Made by a program: the position numbers and the translations under genes
Part shown: one piece after another, positions 46,691 to 58,106 of the stretch
How positions within the stretch are numbered: the first letter of the stretch is position 1
Layout of the letters: every line of letters starts with the position of its first letter
Notes under the pieces: model-generated
Told to the model about the DNA's origin: nothing
The model's database searches: none
Seen by the model: the letters and a program-made list of their open reading frames with translations, nothing else
Assembly (NCBI GenBank): GCA_021234155.1
Contig: JAJEKV010000013.1
Coordinates: 19,228,438 to 19,292,437, forward strand
Length of the DNA: 64,000 nucleotides
Direction of reading: 5' to 3'
Origin: Isoetes taiwanensis
Lineage: Eukaryota; Streptophyta; Lycopodiopsida; Isoetales; Isoetaceae

Positions 46691-49600
46691 CTAGTAATGG
46701 TGCCCAGCGTTGCTGGGCTATAAGGCAATTATTAGATTCAATGATTGCCTTTACATTAGAACAAATAATGTAGGTCAATTTTGTCACTCATAGTTTCTGC
46801 CTCTGTTTACTCAATGCGTCGTTGAAAAGTGGCAGAAAATTCGTTGTATGTTTATTTGGGAGCCACGTGAATGTTTACATAGTTCGACATAGGTTGGAAA
46901 TGCTACCATGATAAGCATTCTTTATGTAATATTTGCAATAAAGTTGCATTATAGAAGGTGTAGAAGAACGTTAATGGAAATGGCCTTGTAGTGAAATAAC
47001 ATTATTGGAATTGCATTAGTTTAAGGGTGTTTGAGAATAGAATAGAATAGAATAGAATAGAATAGTTTTTTTATCGTCCACTAAGACCAATCGGCCTATG
47101 GGACCCAGAAGGAGCGCAGCAAACTTATTACTGTCCGGGTTAAAAAACCCCGCCCCTAGAATAGTATAATAATGAGATAGCTTTATTGAGATGCACCCCT
47201 AGATATTTTGAGAGTGCGGATAAGGTTTCCGAAACACCATTATTTGCCTATAGCTTCCATTATTGTCTATAAGATGTCAGATGGCCAATATATGTTCATC
47301 CAGTATTCTCTTGTTCTAATACTGGTGCCCAGCGTTGCTGGGCATAAATTGAAAAACTGCAAATGATGAGCCAACCATTATGGAACACCACACATGAACA
47401 TATATGTTATTTATATTTTGATGGATGTTTTATGAACATTCTTATCTAGTAGAAAACCAAGCGCCCAACGTTGCTAGGCTATAAGGGTTATGTGTGAATT
47501 TGGTTTATTAGATTAGTGTAGCATGTGTAACCTTCATTGGAGATAAATGGCGAAATACAACTAAGCAGTCTTGATATATATAATATGGATACAGATTACA
47601 CAATTTAAAGCTATGTAGCATTGCAATCTTAGTTGGTAGGTGCGGAGTTTAATTGTAATATTTAATGATACCCAGAAAACATTCCGTTGTTCAAAGGTCC
47701 ACAATCTTGGAAAAGTAAACTCATTTAGCAAATGTAATGTTTTGAGCAAGTAATGTCTAATATATAATGTTTCGCTTATAGAAATGATGGTAGTTCGCAT
47801 AAAAATGAACCACTTAGATTTCTTGTTTTCGTAGAAAATGTAAATACCAAAGGATAAGTCTGGAATGTACAATAGACATCATAAATTGTGGCAACGGATT
47901 AGGGCGGTTGCTTTACCTTCCTTCCTTCCTCTGTTGCGCTCAAAACTGCAATTGACTGGAAATCTAATAATCAGAAGGCATTATAGTATCTTTGCAAAAA
48001 TATTTCTTTAAGAGAAAGGTTCTGACAAAGTAGAAACATCCAAGTCTGATGACACAATTTGATTTTGAACTGGAGCTTATAGAGAACACGGTATTTACAT
48101 TACAAACCATAATATTACAGGGCAATATACAAACATGAAATATTCTTTGCAAATTGTACATGCCCATGGCAACCAACTGGAAACTGATGCAAACTTGCAA
48201 AAAGAGCATGGCAAACTATGTTGGATACATGCAAAGAACATATTTTAAGGAGAAACTGCCACGTAACAACTTCCTGCAATAATTTCCAAGGCAAGCATTT
48301 TTTTGAGGCTAGAGGCCACATTGTTGAATGAATTATCCTAAGTGGTGTATTTCTTTGCAGCAAGCTCCAGTGCTCCAATGATAATCCTGAAGGCAGTGCT
48401 CCAATGATAATCCTGAAGGCTGTATAATAGCTCTTCCAATGAGAAGTTTAAAGTGTAGATATACTACATCTAAGAGTTAAATGTTTTTTGAAAATTTCAC
48501 AATAGCCCAGACCTGCATGCCTTCAAATACAGTCACAAACCCGTTATATTCTTTATTTTCAGCTTCCTATATTCGCCTTACCTGAGCAAAAAGTCCAGAT
48601 TTGCCACAAATTTGCAGTTTATCTCCTCTTCTTTTCTTCGCTTCCAGTTTCTCTCTGTTTTTGCTGCAATAGCACAAAAGGATTTAATAAAGAGGAGGAC
48701 AGACATGCTCGGAATAGCACACATGCATCTCATGCATATTTTTAACCTATTGCTACAAAAGACAACAGGTTACCTAATTTCGAATTTGAAGCAGGATACT
48801 ATAGCACTTGCAAGCAGATTGGAGATCAATGTTCTTGAGCTTCGAAAGCTTATTGAAGCTTATTGCTTAAATCTGAAAGAACAGGAGAGATCTTCAAGGA
48901 AAAATTTCAAACACCCCCCATAATTACTCTGCCGCTGGACTGTTGAGGGGGCTATTGCAGAGAGTAAAAGCAAGGCGATGTCCAGCCCCTTTGTTACGTC
49001 CAAATCAGATGGAAAGACTGCAAGCACAGCACATGTTTAACAACATACACCTCTTCATAACTCATGCAAGCAGATAATGTGTATTTCAAAGGCCTTTAAT
49101 CTGCCTATGAATCTTCTTCATGATTTACAGATTACCTTAGAAAAATGCTGCCAATAACTATGGCAAGAAACAGCCAAAAGAATCAATGCTTAAACATGAG
49201 CTAAAAATCATATATAAAAGGAATTGTGCAAAGCTTAGGTTTGCTCAAGAAAGCAAAAAATTAAAGATGTTCCACCTTCTCTGGCATAAATCAGAGCCAA
49301 GAACTGGCTTTAAGGCAAGATCCGGCACCTTGGCAGATCATGAGCACATGAACATATGGATTCTGGATCACAAACATGACCAGACACTGGAGGCTCGAAA
49401 TAGTGCATATATCTTAACCTTTTTTGTTTCCAGCCCCACCTCTGGAATCACCATTCCAAGCATCTACCATGGCTAGGAAAAATCCAGAAATAATTAAGTA
49501 GGAGAAGGAACTTATAGAAGATCCTAATCTCCTAATCTGCAGCTGGGTCCATTTTTAAAATCGCAGGCAACAGAGCTTCAAGTTCCAAGCTCCACTGGAA

Positions 49601-50803
49601 AGAATGAAAATAAAGAATATCTGGCAAGAGTTTCTGACAATGCATTATTCATAGGCTTTACTGACCTTGAGTAGATCTGGCAAGCAAAATTCCATCTCGG
49701 ACTGGTATGAGGATGACTTATTTTTGTGGTGCTTTAACCTAGTCATCAAAAAATTGGAAATCATGCTGAAACACCTTTACAGCTACAGAAAGCTCACACC
49801 ATGATGCTCATCTGCGGCATCTGGCATCTGACTTGGAGCATCTGCAGGATCTTCACATCTTAGAACAGCTTCCTGCAAAAGAACGGTTCCTTCATCTGCA
49901 TTAACCGAGGTAGGCAATTTGAGGTCTCAAGAACTCCAAAGGAGGGCTAGCTTTTGCAGAACTACAAAAGAAGGTGGATGGCACATATAAAACGGAAGTA
50001 TCTTCCATCTAAAATAGAGCAAAAAGCTATCTGAAAACACAAAGCACATCCATACATCATGATACAGTGTGTATACCAATATACCTGGAAATAATAATGC
50101 ATGTTGCCCGTTGCCCCTGAACTGCAACTTCCTGAGCTTCAATAGCACAAACAAACAATCAATCACCTGACATTGAAACCTAGATTTTGCAACATAATTA
50201 TGAGCTGTCTTGCCATGCCCAACAATAAAGAGAAAAAAAATGGAATGACTTCATACCTATGCAAAGACTTCAAAAGTATATACCCTGAGAAGAGCGATTC
50301 TGTTATACAGGATATGCAGATAGTGGATCCATCTACCCGATTATGACTTTAGCCCATATCTCAACTTCTGAAGAACAGCCAAATCGTCTTCAAAAAATAT
50401 CCCATTCACCTGTAACAGTAGCACATGAATTTGAAAACCGAATACAAAATGATAAGGGAATGGTAAGGGAATGATAAGGTAAGCTTTGTTACCTTAGAAC
50501 CGAGTAATAAAGCTTCCGATTTTTCAGCCATCGAAAGTTGCAGAGAACAAAGATGCCACCAACGCAGCATCTGCACATCTTCATTCTCGCCTCATTGTTA
50601 TCCATGGAAGGATATGATGCTGACCACGATCGAATGCTCCACGAACGCGAAGAATATGGATATGGAAGGTCTCTAGAAAGAGAACCAAAAAAAACCCTGG
50701 AATCTTACGTGGCGTCATCTCTTCCATTGATTTCATCAAATCTGGGCCGTCGAAACTTTTAGGGTTTTATGCACGACATACACTAAAACTTTATAATAAA
50801 GGA
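46691..50803 (-). mobile_element. Non-autonomous Helitron, 4113 bases, inserted in array copy 1
   Basis: The 3' end (46691) reads on minus as hairpin GCCCAGCAACGCTGGGC (46718-46702), seven bases, CTAG. The 5' end on minus starts TCCTTTATTATAAAG at 50803. The insertion is between A (46690) and T (50804), as Helitrons require. Array copies 2 and 3 carry the uninterrupted sequence GTTAATGATTGCC at about 53535 and 56265, so the borders are proven by paralogous empty sites. No Rep/helicase frame is seen inside, so it depends on a partner. Internal frames such as 48612-48923 (plus) have no recognisable domain. A 30-base direct duplication lies at 48369-48420. Confidence 0.9.
47316..47343 (-). other. 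Second Helitron-type 3' hairpin inside the Helitron
   Basis: The same GCCCAGCAACGCTGGGC hairpin (47343-47327 on minus), followed seven bases later by TTAG instead of CTAG. A third, weaker hairpin lies at 47463-47479 (GCCTAGCAACGTTGGGC on minus). They look like older 3' ends that were read through or nested. Confidence 0.55.
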
Positions 50804-53214
50804 TGATTGCCAAGTATTAGAATTCCATAATTTGAAAGCAGCTGAGGTTGAAGCTTGCAGCTATTACAATTTAAAAGGGCACAAAGTTGGTGAGTGCCAA
50901 GTATTAGAATACTGTAAATTGCATAATCTATGCACCTACCGCAAGATGCAAGGTCATTCGATACAAGAGTGTCAACAGGCTAGTGATTTTCACAGGGATT
51001 TGCATGAGCATCAAAGGCAGAAATTAGCTTCAAATATCAACTTTAAATGTGAAGCGAAGGCCGCATTTTTCATATGCACAGGAACATGTATTATCAAACC
51101 TTTTTGATTTGCCGTAATCCTCTACTACTAGTGTGTCGATGAAGTAGAGAACTTAAATGCATATCGCGGGCTCTTGTCTAGCGGATGGCTTAGTCATTCG
51201 TGAGGTCCGATGCGCCTTATATCATTCAAATGCGATTTAAAGGAAATGTCAAATGAAGAAGGTTCCGAGGGAGACTAATTTTTGACATGCCGAGCATTTG
51301 TCTTGTTTTGAAGATCCATGGCATTCGAATGCCGTAAGGGTTTAAGCCGTATGCCCATGCCTCAAGTAAATATTGGACAAATTAATGGAGTTGATCCACA
51401 AGTGAACAATCCTGCACCAAAAGAATGTGATGGAGATGACGAGGTAAGTTTTGATATTGCAGATCTTTTTGAAGAACCGTACATGAAGAAGGCGGCATAT
51501 CACAAGCATCGCCTTGCCATCTCGGACCTATGTATATTGAATATAATGGTGCCATAAGCCTTCATTGCTACTCCCTTCCAAAGACAACCGCCTTTGCTCA
51601 CAAACCCTCAGTTGTCCCCAAAGCATTGCTACCTACTACAAGCATTTAAATTCTTCCGGTTTATAACATCCACTTTGAGCAAACACTCTACCCTCTATTG
51701 CCTGCTATCAGTGAAAATAATTGCCCTACCAAAACCATTTCATTTGATCATACCTTGCGATTGCCAAAGACAATGTGGATGCCTCTCAATCTTCATTGCT
51801 CGCTTTCGCATTGATAATTCTTCAAGAGTTCATCAAGAAGACGCGTCGCCCATGTTGATACTACCGCTTTATTAAAAACATTTTTTTCATGTTGCCTTCG
51901 CTAGATCTAATCCTCGCCAAATCAATTGTTCCGCCTATTTTTTGGTTCCGAGATTTGATCTATTGTCCGCTTATAGATGCTCCAAACATTTTGGCATGTC
52001 TCCCCGATCAAATCCTTGTTCCATCATCCGAATCGTCATTTATCCCTATGCAAAAACCTCATTCTATTTCGCTCAAACAAATCCTTATTCGAACATGCCT
52101 TTTCTCTATCCCCGTCATTGGCTATTGCACATCACATCTTATACTCTGTCAAAAAACATTTTTGTAGAAACAACTTCTGGGTTATTGGGTGATCCTTCAC
52201 CTTTCTGAGTAAATGCCTTTCAAAACATCAAAAATTCTCTGAAGCCTTTGCTTTCATCTCGAGAATTTTCGCGAACTTTTCTTTTGCATTTCATCCAAGC
52301 TAATATCATTTTTTGCTCAGATGCCCTAAGCAGGCCCCTCTAAAAACCGGAATTGATGATCGCAGAACCTCGATTTTTACCGAGGGGACCAGCTTTTTCT
52401 TTTGGGCCTATGTTGGTCCGTTAATAACATTTTATATTTTGTAAAATTGCCTACATTTGGTTTTCTACAGCTATCATTTTTCCTAAGTTTTATTTGAGCT
52501 AAGCCCCAATAACCGGAATTTTTCCTCCCAAGATACCATGCCCTTTTCTTTTCAATAAGTTGTCCCAAGATTGGGATGTCGTAGATATTTTGGGCATGTA
52601 TGCCGAGAAAGAAAGATCCATTGCAAAATTTTTGAGTTTTCGGTTTTTGGCGAAGCTTTTATAAGGGCAAAGACTTGCATGACGAGAAGATCGCTGACCA
52701 ATGAGCAAGATTGCTCCAAGCTTTGTCAAAATTATGTAAACTTTGATTGCCTCTATATTGAACTTTGATTTCCACTTTTCCATGCCTAAATCGTTGCCTC
52801 TCTATTGAACTTTGATTTCTGTTTTTTTTTTATGCTTACATCGTTCGAACTTGAGTACTTTCTCTGTTTTTCGGATCAAAATTGAATGCAACAGCAGAGT
52901 TTGCTCCATTTCTGTTTCATTTTTCGTCCTTACAATATGCAAATATAGCTTCAATCCTGGCTAAATTTCTTGCTAAATGCTTGTATCCTGAGTAATGTCG
53001 TTTAACTCTTTCGTCTTAGAGAAGGGCTAGAATAGTGTCTTATAGAAGGGCTTGAATAGTGCCCGAACCCACTGGAGGTTCGACCATTATTTAAAACTCC
53101 AAGCAGTGTGTTGGCTCAGAACCAGGCTGAGGCCAAACATATTTGGAGGTTCTACCGAGATTCTTCCCTGTCTCTAAAATTTGGGCTCATTTTTTAGATG
53201 TACACTGAGCAGTC

Positions 53215-54903
53215 ATGGGAGAAGAAGATTTGCGTTGCTATTGTTGCCAGTTGCGAGAAATCTTAATGCAAATTCACGATGACATTCCATTTCATCATTT
53301 GCTTGAATGCTTTATACATGGCTTGCAATACTGGCCTGAAGTTTACTTGCGATGGATTCTTATTTCCAACAAGGAGTCTTTGACAATTGGATGCAGGTCT
53401 TTCATATGGTCAAGGATATTGCAAGCAAGATAAACCATTCACAGCCCATATCAGTGATGAACAGGATGAAAATGATATGCCTTATGGCAAGCGAAGAATC
53501 TGAGGTATGTGCTTATTGTGATTTGTTAGGCCATATTGTTAATGATTGCCAAGTATTAGAATTCCATAATTTGAAAGCAGCTGAGGTTGAAGCTTGCAGC
53601 TATTGCAATTTAAAAGGGCACAAAGTTGGTGATGAGTGCCAAGTATTAGAATACTGTAAATTGCATAATCTATGCACCTACTGCAAGATGCAAGGTCATT
53701 CGATACAAGAGTGTCAACAGGCTAGTGATTTTCACAGGGATTTTCATGAGCATCAAAGGCAGAAATTAGCTTCAAATATCAACTTTAAATGTGAAGTGCG
53801 AAGGCCAGATTTTTCATATGCACAGGAACATGTATTATCAAACCTTTTTGATTTGCCGGAATCCTCTACTAGTGTGTCAGATGAAGTAGAGAACTTAAAT
53901 GCATATCGTGGCTCTTGTCTAGCAGATGGCTTAGTCATTCAGAGGTCTGATGCAGCTTATATCATTCAGAAATGCGATTTAAAGGAAATGTCAAATGAAG
54001 AAGGTTCTCGAGGAGGCGATCGAATTTTTGACATGCCGAAAGCATTTGTCTTGTTTGAAGATCCATGGCATTCAATGCCGAAGGGTTTAAGCCGTATGCC
54101 CATGCCTCAAGTAAATATTGGACAAATTAATGGAGTTGATCCACAAGTGAACAATCCTGCACCAAAAGAATGTGATGGAGATGACGAGGTAAGTTTTGAT
54201 ATTGCAGATCTTTTTGAAGAACCAGTACATGAAGAAGGCGGCATATCACAAGCATCAGCTTGCCATCTCAGACCTATGTATATTGAATATAATGGTGCCA
54301 TAAGCCTTACTGCTACTCCTTCCAGCACAACTGCCTTTGCTCACAAACCCTCCAGTTGTCCCCAAAGCATTGCTACCTACTACTGCCAGTACCAATTCTT
54401 CCGTTTATAACATCCACTTTGAGCAAACACTCTACCCTCTATTGCCTGCTATCAGTGAAAATAATTGCCCTACCAAAACCATTTCATTTGATCATACCTT
54501 GCCAGTGCCAAAGACAATGTGGATGCCTCTCAATCTTCATTGCTCTGCTCAGATTGATAATTCTTCAAGAGTTCATGCTGCAAGACGTACTGCCCATGTT
54601 GATACTACTGCTGTTAAAACATTTTTCATGTTGCCTTCTGCTAGATCTAATCCTGCCAAATCAATTGTCTGCCTATTTTTTGCTCCGAGATTTGATCTAT
54701 TGTCCAGTTATAGATGCTCTCAGCATTTTGGCATGTCTCCTGATCAAATCCTTGTTCCATCATCTGAATCGTCATTTATCCCTATGCAAAAACCTCATTC
54801 TATTTCTGCTCAAACAAATCCTTATTCTGAACATGCCTTTTCTCTATCCCCGTCATTGGCTATTGCACATCACATCTTATACTGTCCAAAAACATTTTTG
54901 TAG
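53215..54903 (+). pseudogene. gag-like gene, array copy 2, frame-shifted
   Basis: Starts MGEEDLRCYCCQLREIL at 53215. One base is missing at 53350 (GCGATGG where copy 3 has GCAGATGG), which moves the frame; the rest is open from 53352 to 54410 and contains all three knuckles (CAYCDLLGHIVNDC, CSYCNLKGHKVGDEC with one residue added, CTYCKMQGHSIQEC). A further shift near 54400 leads to the tail frame 54337-54903. The breaks coincide mostly with CAG/CTG sites. Confidence 0.75.
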
Positions 54904-55944
54904 AAACAACCGGGTTATTGGGTGATCCTTCTTCACCGCTGAAATGCCTTTCAAAACATCAAAAATTCTCTTCAAGCCTTGCTTTCATCTCGAGAATTGC
55001 GCAAACTTTTCTTTTGCATTTCATCAAGCTAATGCATTTTTTTCTCTGTATGCCCTAAGCAAATCCCCTCTAAAACCGGAATTGGATGATCTGCGAACCC
55101 GATTTTCGGTGAGGGGACCAGCCTGTTTCGTTTGGGCCTATGTTGGCCCGTTGGCCAACATTTTATATTTTGTAAAATTGCCTACATTTGGTTTTCTACA
55201 GCTATCATTTTTCCTAAGTTTTATTTGAGCTAAGCCCCAATAACCGGAATTTTCCCTCCCAAGATACCATGCCCTTTTCTTTTCAATAAGTTGTCCCAAG
55301 ATTGGGATGTCGTGTGATATTTTGGGCATGTATGCCGAGAAAGAAAGATCCATTGCAAAATTTTTGGAGTCGGTTTTCGGTGCAGAAGCTTTTATAAGGG
55401 CAAAGACTTGCATGAAGATCTGAGACAAATGAGCAAGATTGCTCCAAGCTTTGTCAAAATTATGTAAACTTTGATTGCCTCTATATTGAACTTTGATTTC
55501 CACTTTTCCATGCCTAAATCGTTGCCTCTCTATTGAACTTTGATTTCTGTTTTTTTTTTATGCTTACATCGTTCGAACTTGAGTACTTTCTCTGTTTTTC
55601 GGATCAAAATTGAATGCAACAGCAGAGTTTGCTCCATTTCTGTTTCATTTTTCGTCCTTACAATATGCAAATATAGCTTCAATCCTGGCTAAATTTCTTG
55701 CTAAATGCTTGTATCCTGAGTAATGTCGTTTAACTCTTTCGTCTTAGAGAAGGGCTAGAATAGTGTCTTATAGAAGGGCTTGAATAGTGCCTGAACTATT
55801 CTGGAGGTTCTGACCATTATTTAAAACTCCAAGCAGTGTGTTGGCTCAGAACCAGGCTGAGGCCAAACATATTTGGAGGTTCTACCGAGATTCTTCCCTG
55901 TCTCTAAAATTTGGGCTCATTTTTTAGATGTACACTGAGCAGTC

Positions 55945-57834
55945 ATGGGAGAAGAAGATTTGCGTTGCTATTGTTGCCAGTTTCGAGAAATCTTAATGCA
56001 AATTCACGATGACATTCCATTTCATCATTTGCTTGAATGCTTTATACATGGCTTGCAATACTGGCCTGAAGTTTACTTGCAGATGGATTCTTATTTCCAA
56101 CAAGGAGTCTTTGACAATTGGATGCAGGTCTTTCATATGGTCAAGGATATTGCAAGCAAGATAAACCATTCACAGCCCATATCAGTGATGAACAGGATGA
56201 AAATGATATGCCTTATGGCAAGCGAAGAATCTGAGGTATGTGCTTATTGTGATTTGTTAGGCCATATTGTTAATGATTGCCAAGTATTAGAATTCCATAA
56301 TTTGAAAGCAGCTGAGGTTGAAGCTTGCAGCTATTGCAATTTAAAAGGGCACAAAGTTGGTGAGTGCCAAGTATTAGAATACTGTAAATTGCATAATCTA
56401 TGCACCTACTGCAAGATGCAAGGTCATTCGATACAAGAGTGTCAACAGGCTAGTGATTTTCACAAGGATTTTCATGAGCATCAAAGGCAGAAATTAGCTT
56501 CAAATATCAACTTTAAATGTGAAGTGCGAAGGCCAGATTTTTCATATGCACAGGAACATGTATTATCAAACCTTTTTGATTTGCCGGAATCCTCTACTAG
56601 TGTGTCAGATGAAGTAGAGAACTTAAATGCATATCGTGGCTCTTGTCTAGCAGATGGCTTAGTCATTCAGAGGTCTGATGCAGCTTATATCATTCAGAAA
56701 TGCGATTTAAAGGAAATGTCAAATGAAGAAGGTTCTGAGGAGATGCACGAATTTTTTGACATGCCAGAGCATTTGTCTTGTTTTGAAGATCCATGGCATT
56801 CTGAATGCCAGAAGGGTTTAAGCTGTATGCCCATGCCTCAAGTAAATATTGGACAAATTAATGGAGTTGATCCACAAGTGAACAATCCTGCACCAAAAGA
56901 ATGTGATGGATATGACGAGGTAAGTTTTGATATTGCAGATCTTTTTGAAGAACCAGTACATGAAGAAGGCGGCATATCACAAGCATCAGCTTGCCATCTC
57001 AGACCTATGTATATTGAATATAATGGTGCCATAAGCCTTACTGCTACTCCTTCCAGCACAATTGCCTTTGAGCAAACATCCACTTCCGTTTATAACATCC
57101 ACTTTGAGCAAACACTCTACCCTCTATTGCCTGCTATCAGTGAAAATAATTGCCCTACCAAAACCATTTCGTTTGATCATACCTTGCCAGTGCCAAAGAC
57201 AATGTGGATGCCTCTCAATCTTCATTGCTCTGCTCAGATTGATAATTCTTCAAGAGTTCATGCTACAAGACGTACTGCCCATGTTGATACTACTGCTGTT
57301 AAAACATTTTCCATGTTGCCTTCTGCTAGATCTAATCCTGCCAAATCAATTGTCTGCCTATTTTTTGCTCCGAGATTTGATCTATTGTCCAGTTATAGAT
57401 GCTCTCAGCATTTTGGCATGTCTCCTGATCAAATCCTTGTTCCATCATCTGAATCGTCATTTATCCCTACGCAAAAACCTCATTCTATTTCTGCTCAAAC
57501 AAATCCTTATTCTGAACATGCCTTTTCTCTATCCCTGTCATTGGCTATTGCACATCACATCTTATACTCTGTCAAAAACATTTTTGTAGAAACAACTTCT
57601 GGGTTATTGGGTGATCCTTCACCTGCTACAGAAATGCCTTTCAAAACATCAAAAAAATTCTCTGAAGCCTTGCTTTCATCTCAGAATTGCCTGCAAACTT
57701 TTCTTTTGCATTTCATCCAAGCTAATAAACAAAGTTGTGTATTAAACGGGAGCAAATCATTGAAACGAGAGCAAAAGGAATATTCCTCAAAGATTCCTTT
57801 TTTTTTTACAAAAAAGGGGATAAAACGAGGTTAA
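55945..57834 (+). CDS. gag-like protein with three CCHC zinc knuckles, array copy 3 (intact, 629 codons)
   Basis: The only intact copy. Residues 13-72 resemble a retrotransposon gag core (FREILMQIHDDIPFHHLLEC, then FIHGLQYWPEVYL). Three CX2CX4HX4C knuckles lie at residues 99-112 (CAYCDLLGHIVNDC), 128-141 (CSYCNLKGHKVGEC) and 153-166 (CTYCKMQGHSIQEC), expected to bind nucleic acid. Residues 220-400 are acidic; 400-600 are Ser/Pro/His-rich. The last about 36 residues come from sequence beyond the repeat unit. No protease or RT follows. The real start could be earlier: in-frame sense (KIWAHFLDVH) precedes the ATG but is closed by TGA. Either the gag of a defective element or a domesticated gag. 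Confidence 0.65.
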   Translation: MGEEDLRCYCCQFREILMQIHDDIPFHHLLECFIHGLQYWPEVYLQMDSYFQQGVFDNWMQVFHMVKDIASKINHSQPISVMNRMKMICLMASEESEVCAYCDLLGHIVNDCQVLEFHNLKAAEVEACSYCNLKGHKVGECQVLEYCKLHNLCTYCKMQGHSIQECQQASDFHKDFHEHQRQKLASNINFKCEVRRPDFSYAQEHVLSNLFDLPESSTSVSDEVENLNAYRGSCLADGLVIQRSDAAYIIQKCDLKEMSNEEGSEEMHEFFDMPEHLSCFEDPWHSECQKGLSCMPMPQVNIGQINGVDPQVNNPAPKECDGYDEVSFDIADLFEEPVHEEGGISQASACHLRPMYIEYNGAISLTATPSSTIAFEQTSTSVYNIHFEQTLYPLLPAISENNCPTKTISFDHTLPVPKTMWMPLNLHCSAQIDNSSRVHATRRTAHVDTTAVKTFSMLPSARSNPAKSIVCLFFAPRFDLLSSYRCSQHFGMSPDQILVPSSESSFIPTQKPHSISAQTNPYSEHAFSLSLSLAIAHHILYSVKNIFVETTSGLLGDPSPATEMPFKTSKKFSEALLSSQNCLQTFLLHFIQANKQSCVLNGSKSLKREQKEYSSKIPFFFTKKGIKRG

Positions 57835-58106
57835 AAAAAAAAGATGCATGAAATTCTATTTTAACCCCTCCCCTCGAAATGACTAATTTTTTTTTTGCAA
57901 CGAAAGAATTGACTTTTTTAAAGTGTCACTTTTCTTAGCAAATAGAATGTTCTTAAAGTATGTTTTAAGAGAGAAACTCTAATTTCAGAGGATAAAATAT
58001 TTAACAAAAAATTGAAGTAAGTCTGTAACTGAAACTGTAGTATTCTCAAAATTTGAAGATAGAATCTTCATATTCACATGCAAAATTTATAGTTTTTTTC
58101 TAAGAC
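57835..58106. other. AT-rich spacer after the array
   Basis: A- and T-runs; no gene, and no repeat unit sequence beyond 57724. Confidence 0.4.

Larger units (their letters stand above)
46351..52175 (+). pseudogene. gag-like gene, array copy 1, split by a Helitron
   Basis: The frame starts MGEEDLRCYCCQFREIL at 46351 and runs toward the first zinc knuckle, then is interrupted at 46690. Coding sense resumes at 50804 with the second knuckle degenerate (CSYYNLKGHKVGEC, Cys to Tyr) and the third reading CTYRKMQGHSIQEC (Cys to Arg). From about 51110 on, many one- or two-base changes at CAG/CTG sites break the frame relative to copy 3. Confidence 0.75.
45549..57724 (+). repeat. Tandem array of three ~2.73-kb gag-encoding units
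   Basis: Unit starts at 45549, 52410 and 55141, each with TGTTGG; the full form in copies 1 and 3 is TGTTGGCCCGTTGGCCAACA, an inverted repeat. Start-to-start distances are 2731 for copies 2 to 3, and 2748 for copies 1 to 2 after removing the Helitron. Each unit has about 800 bases of leader, a gag-like frame with three zinc knuckles, and a Ser/Pro/His-rich tail. Copy 3 lacks the last part of the unit and ends near 57724. The arrangement suggests repeated LTR-internal units made by unequal recombination, without any pol genes. The alternative is tandem duplication of a domesticated gag gene. Confidence 0.85.

Noticed and set aside
55138-55503. 121-codon minus-strand frame, repeated at 45528-45921 and 52377-52783
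   Set aside because: Antisense shadow in the leader of each array unit; frame differs between copies and no domain is seen.
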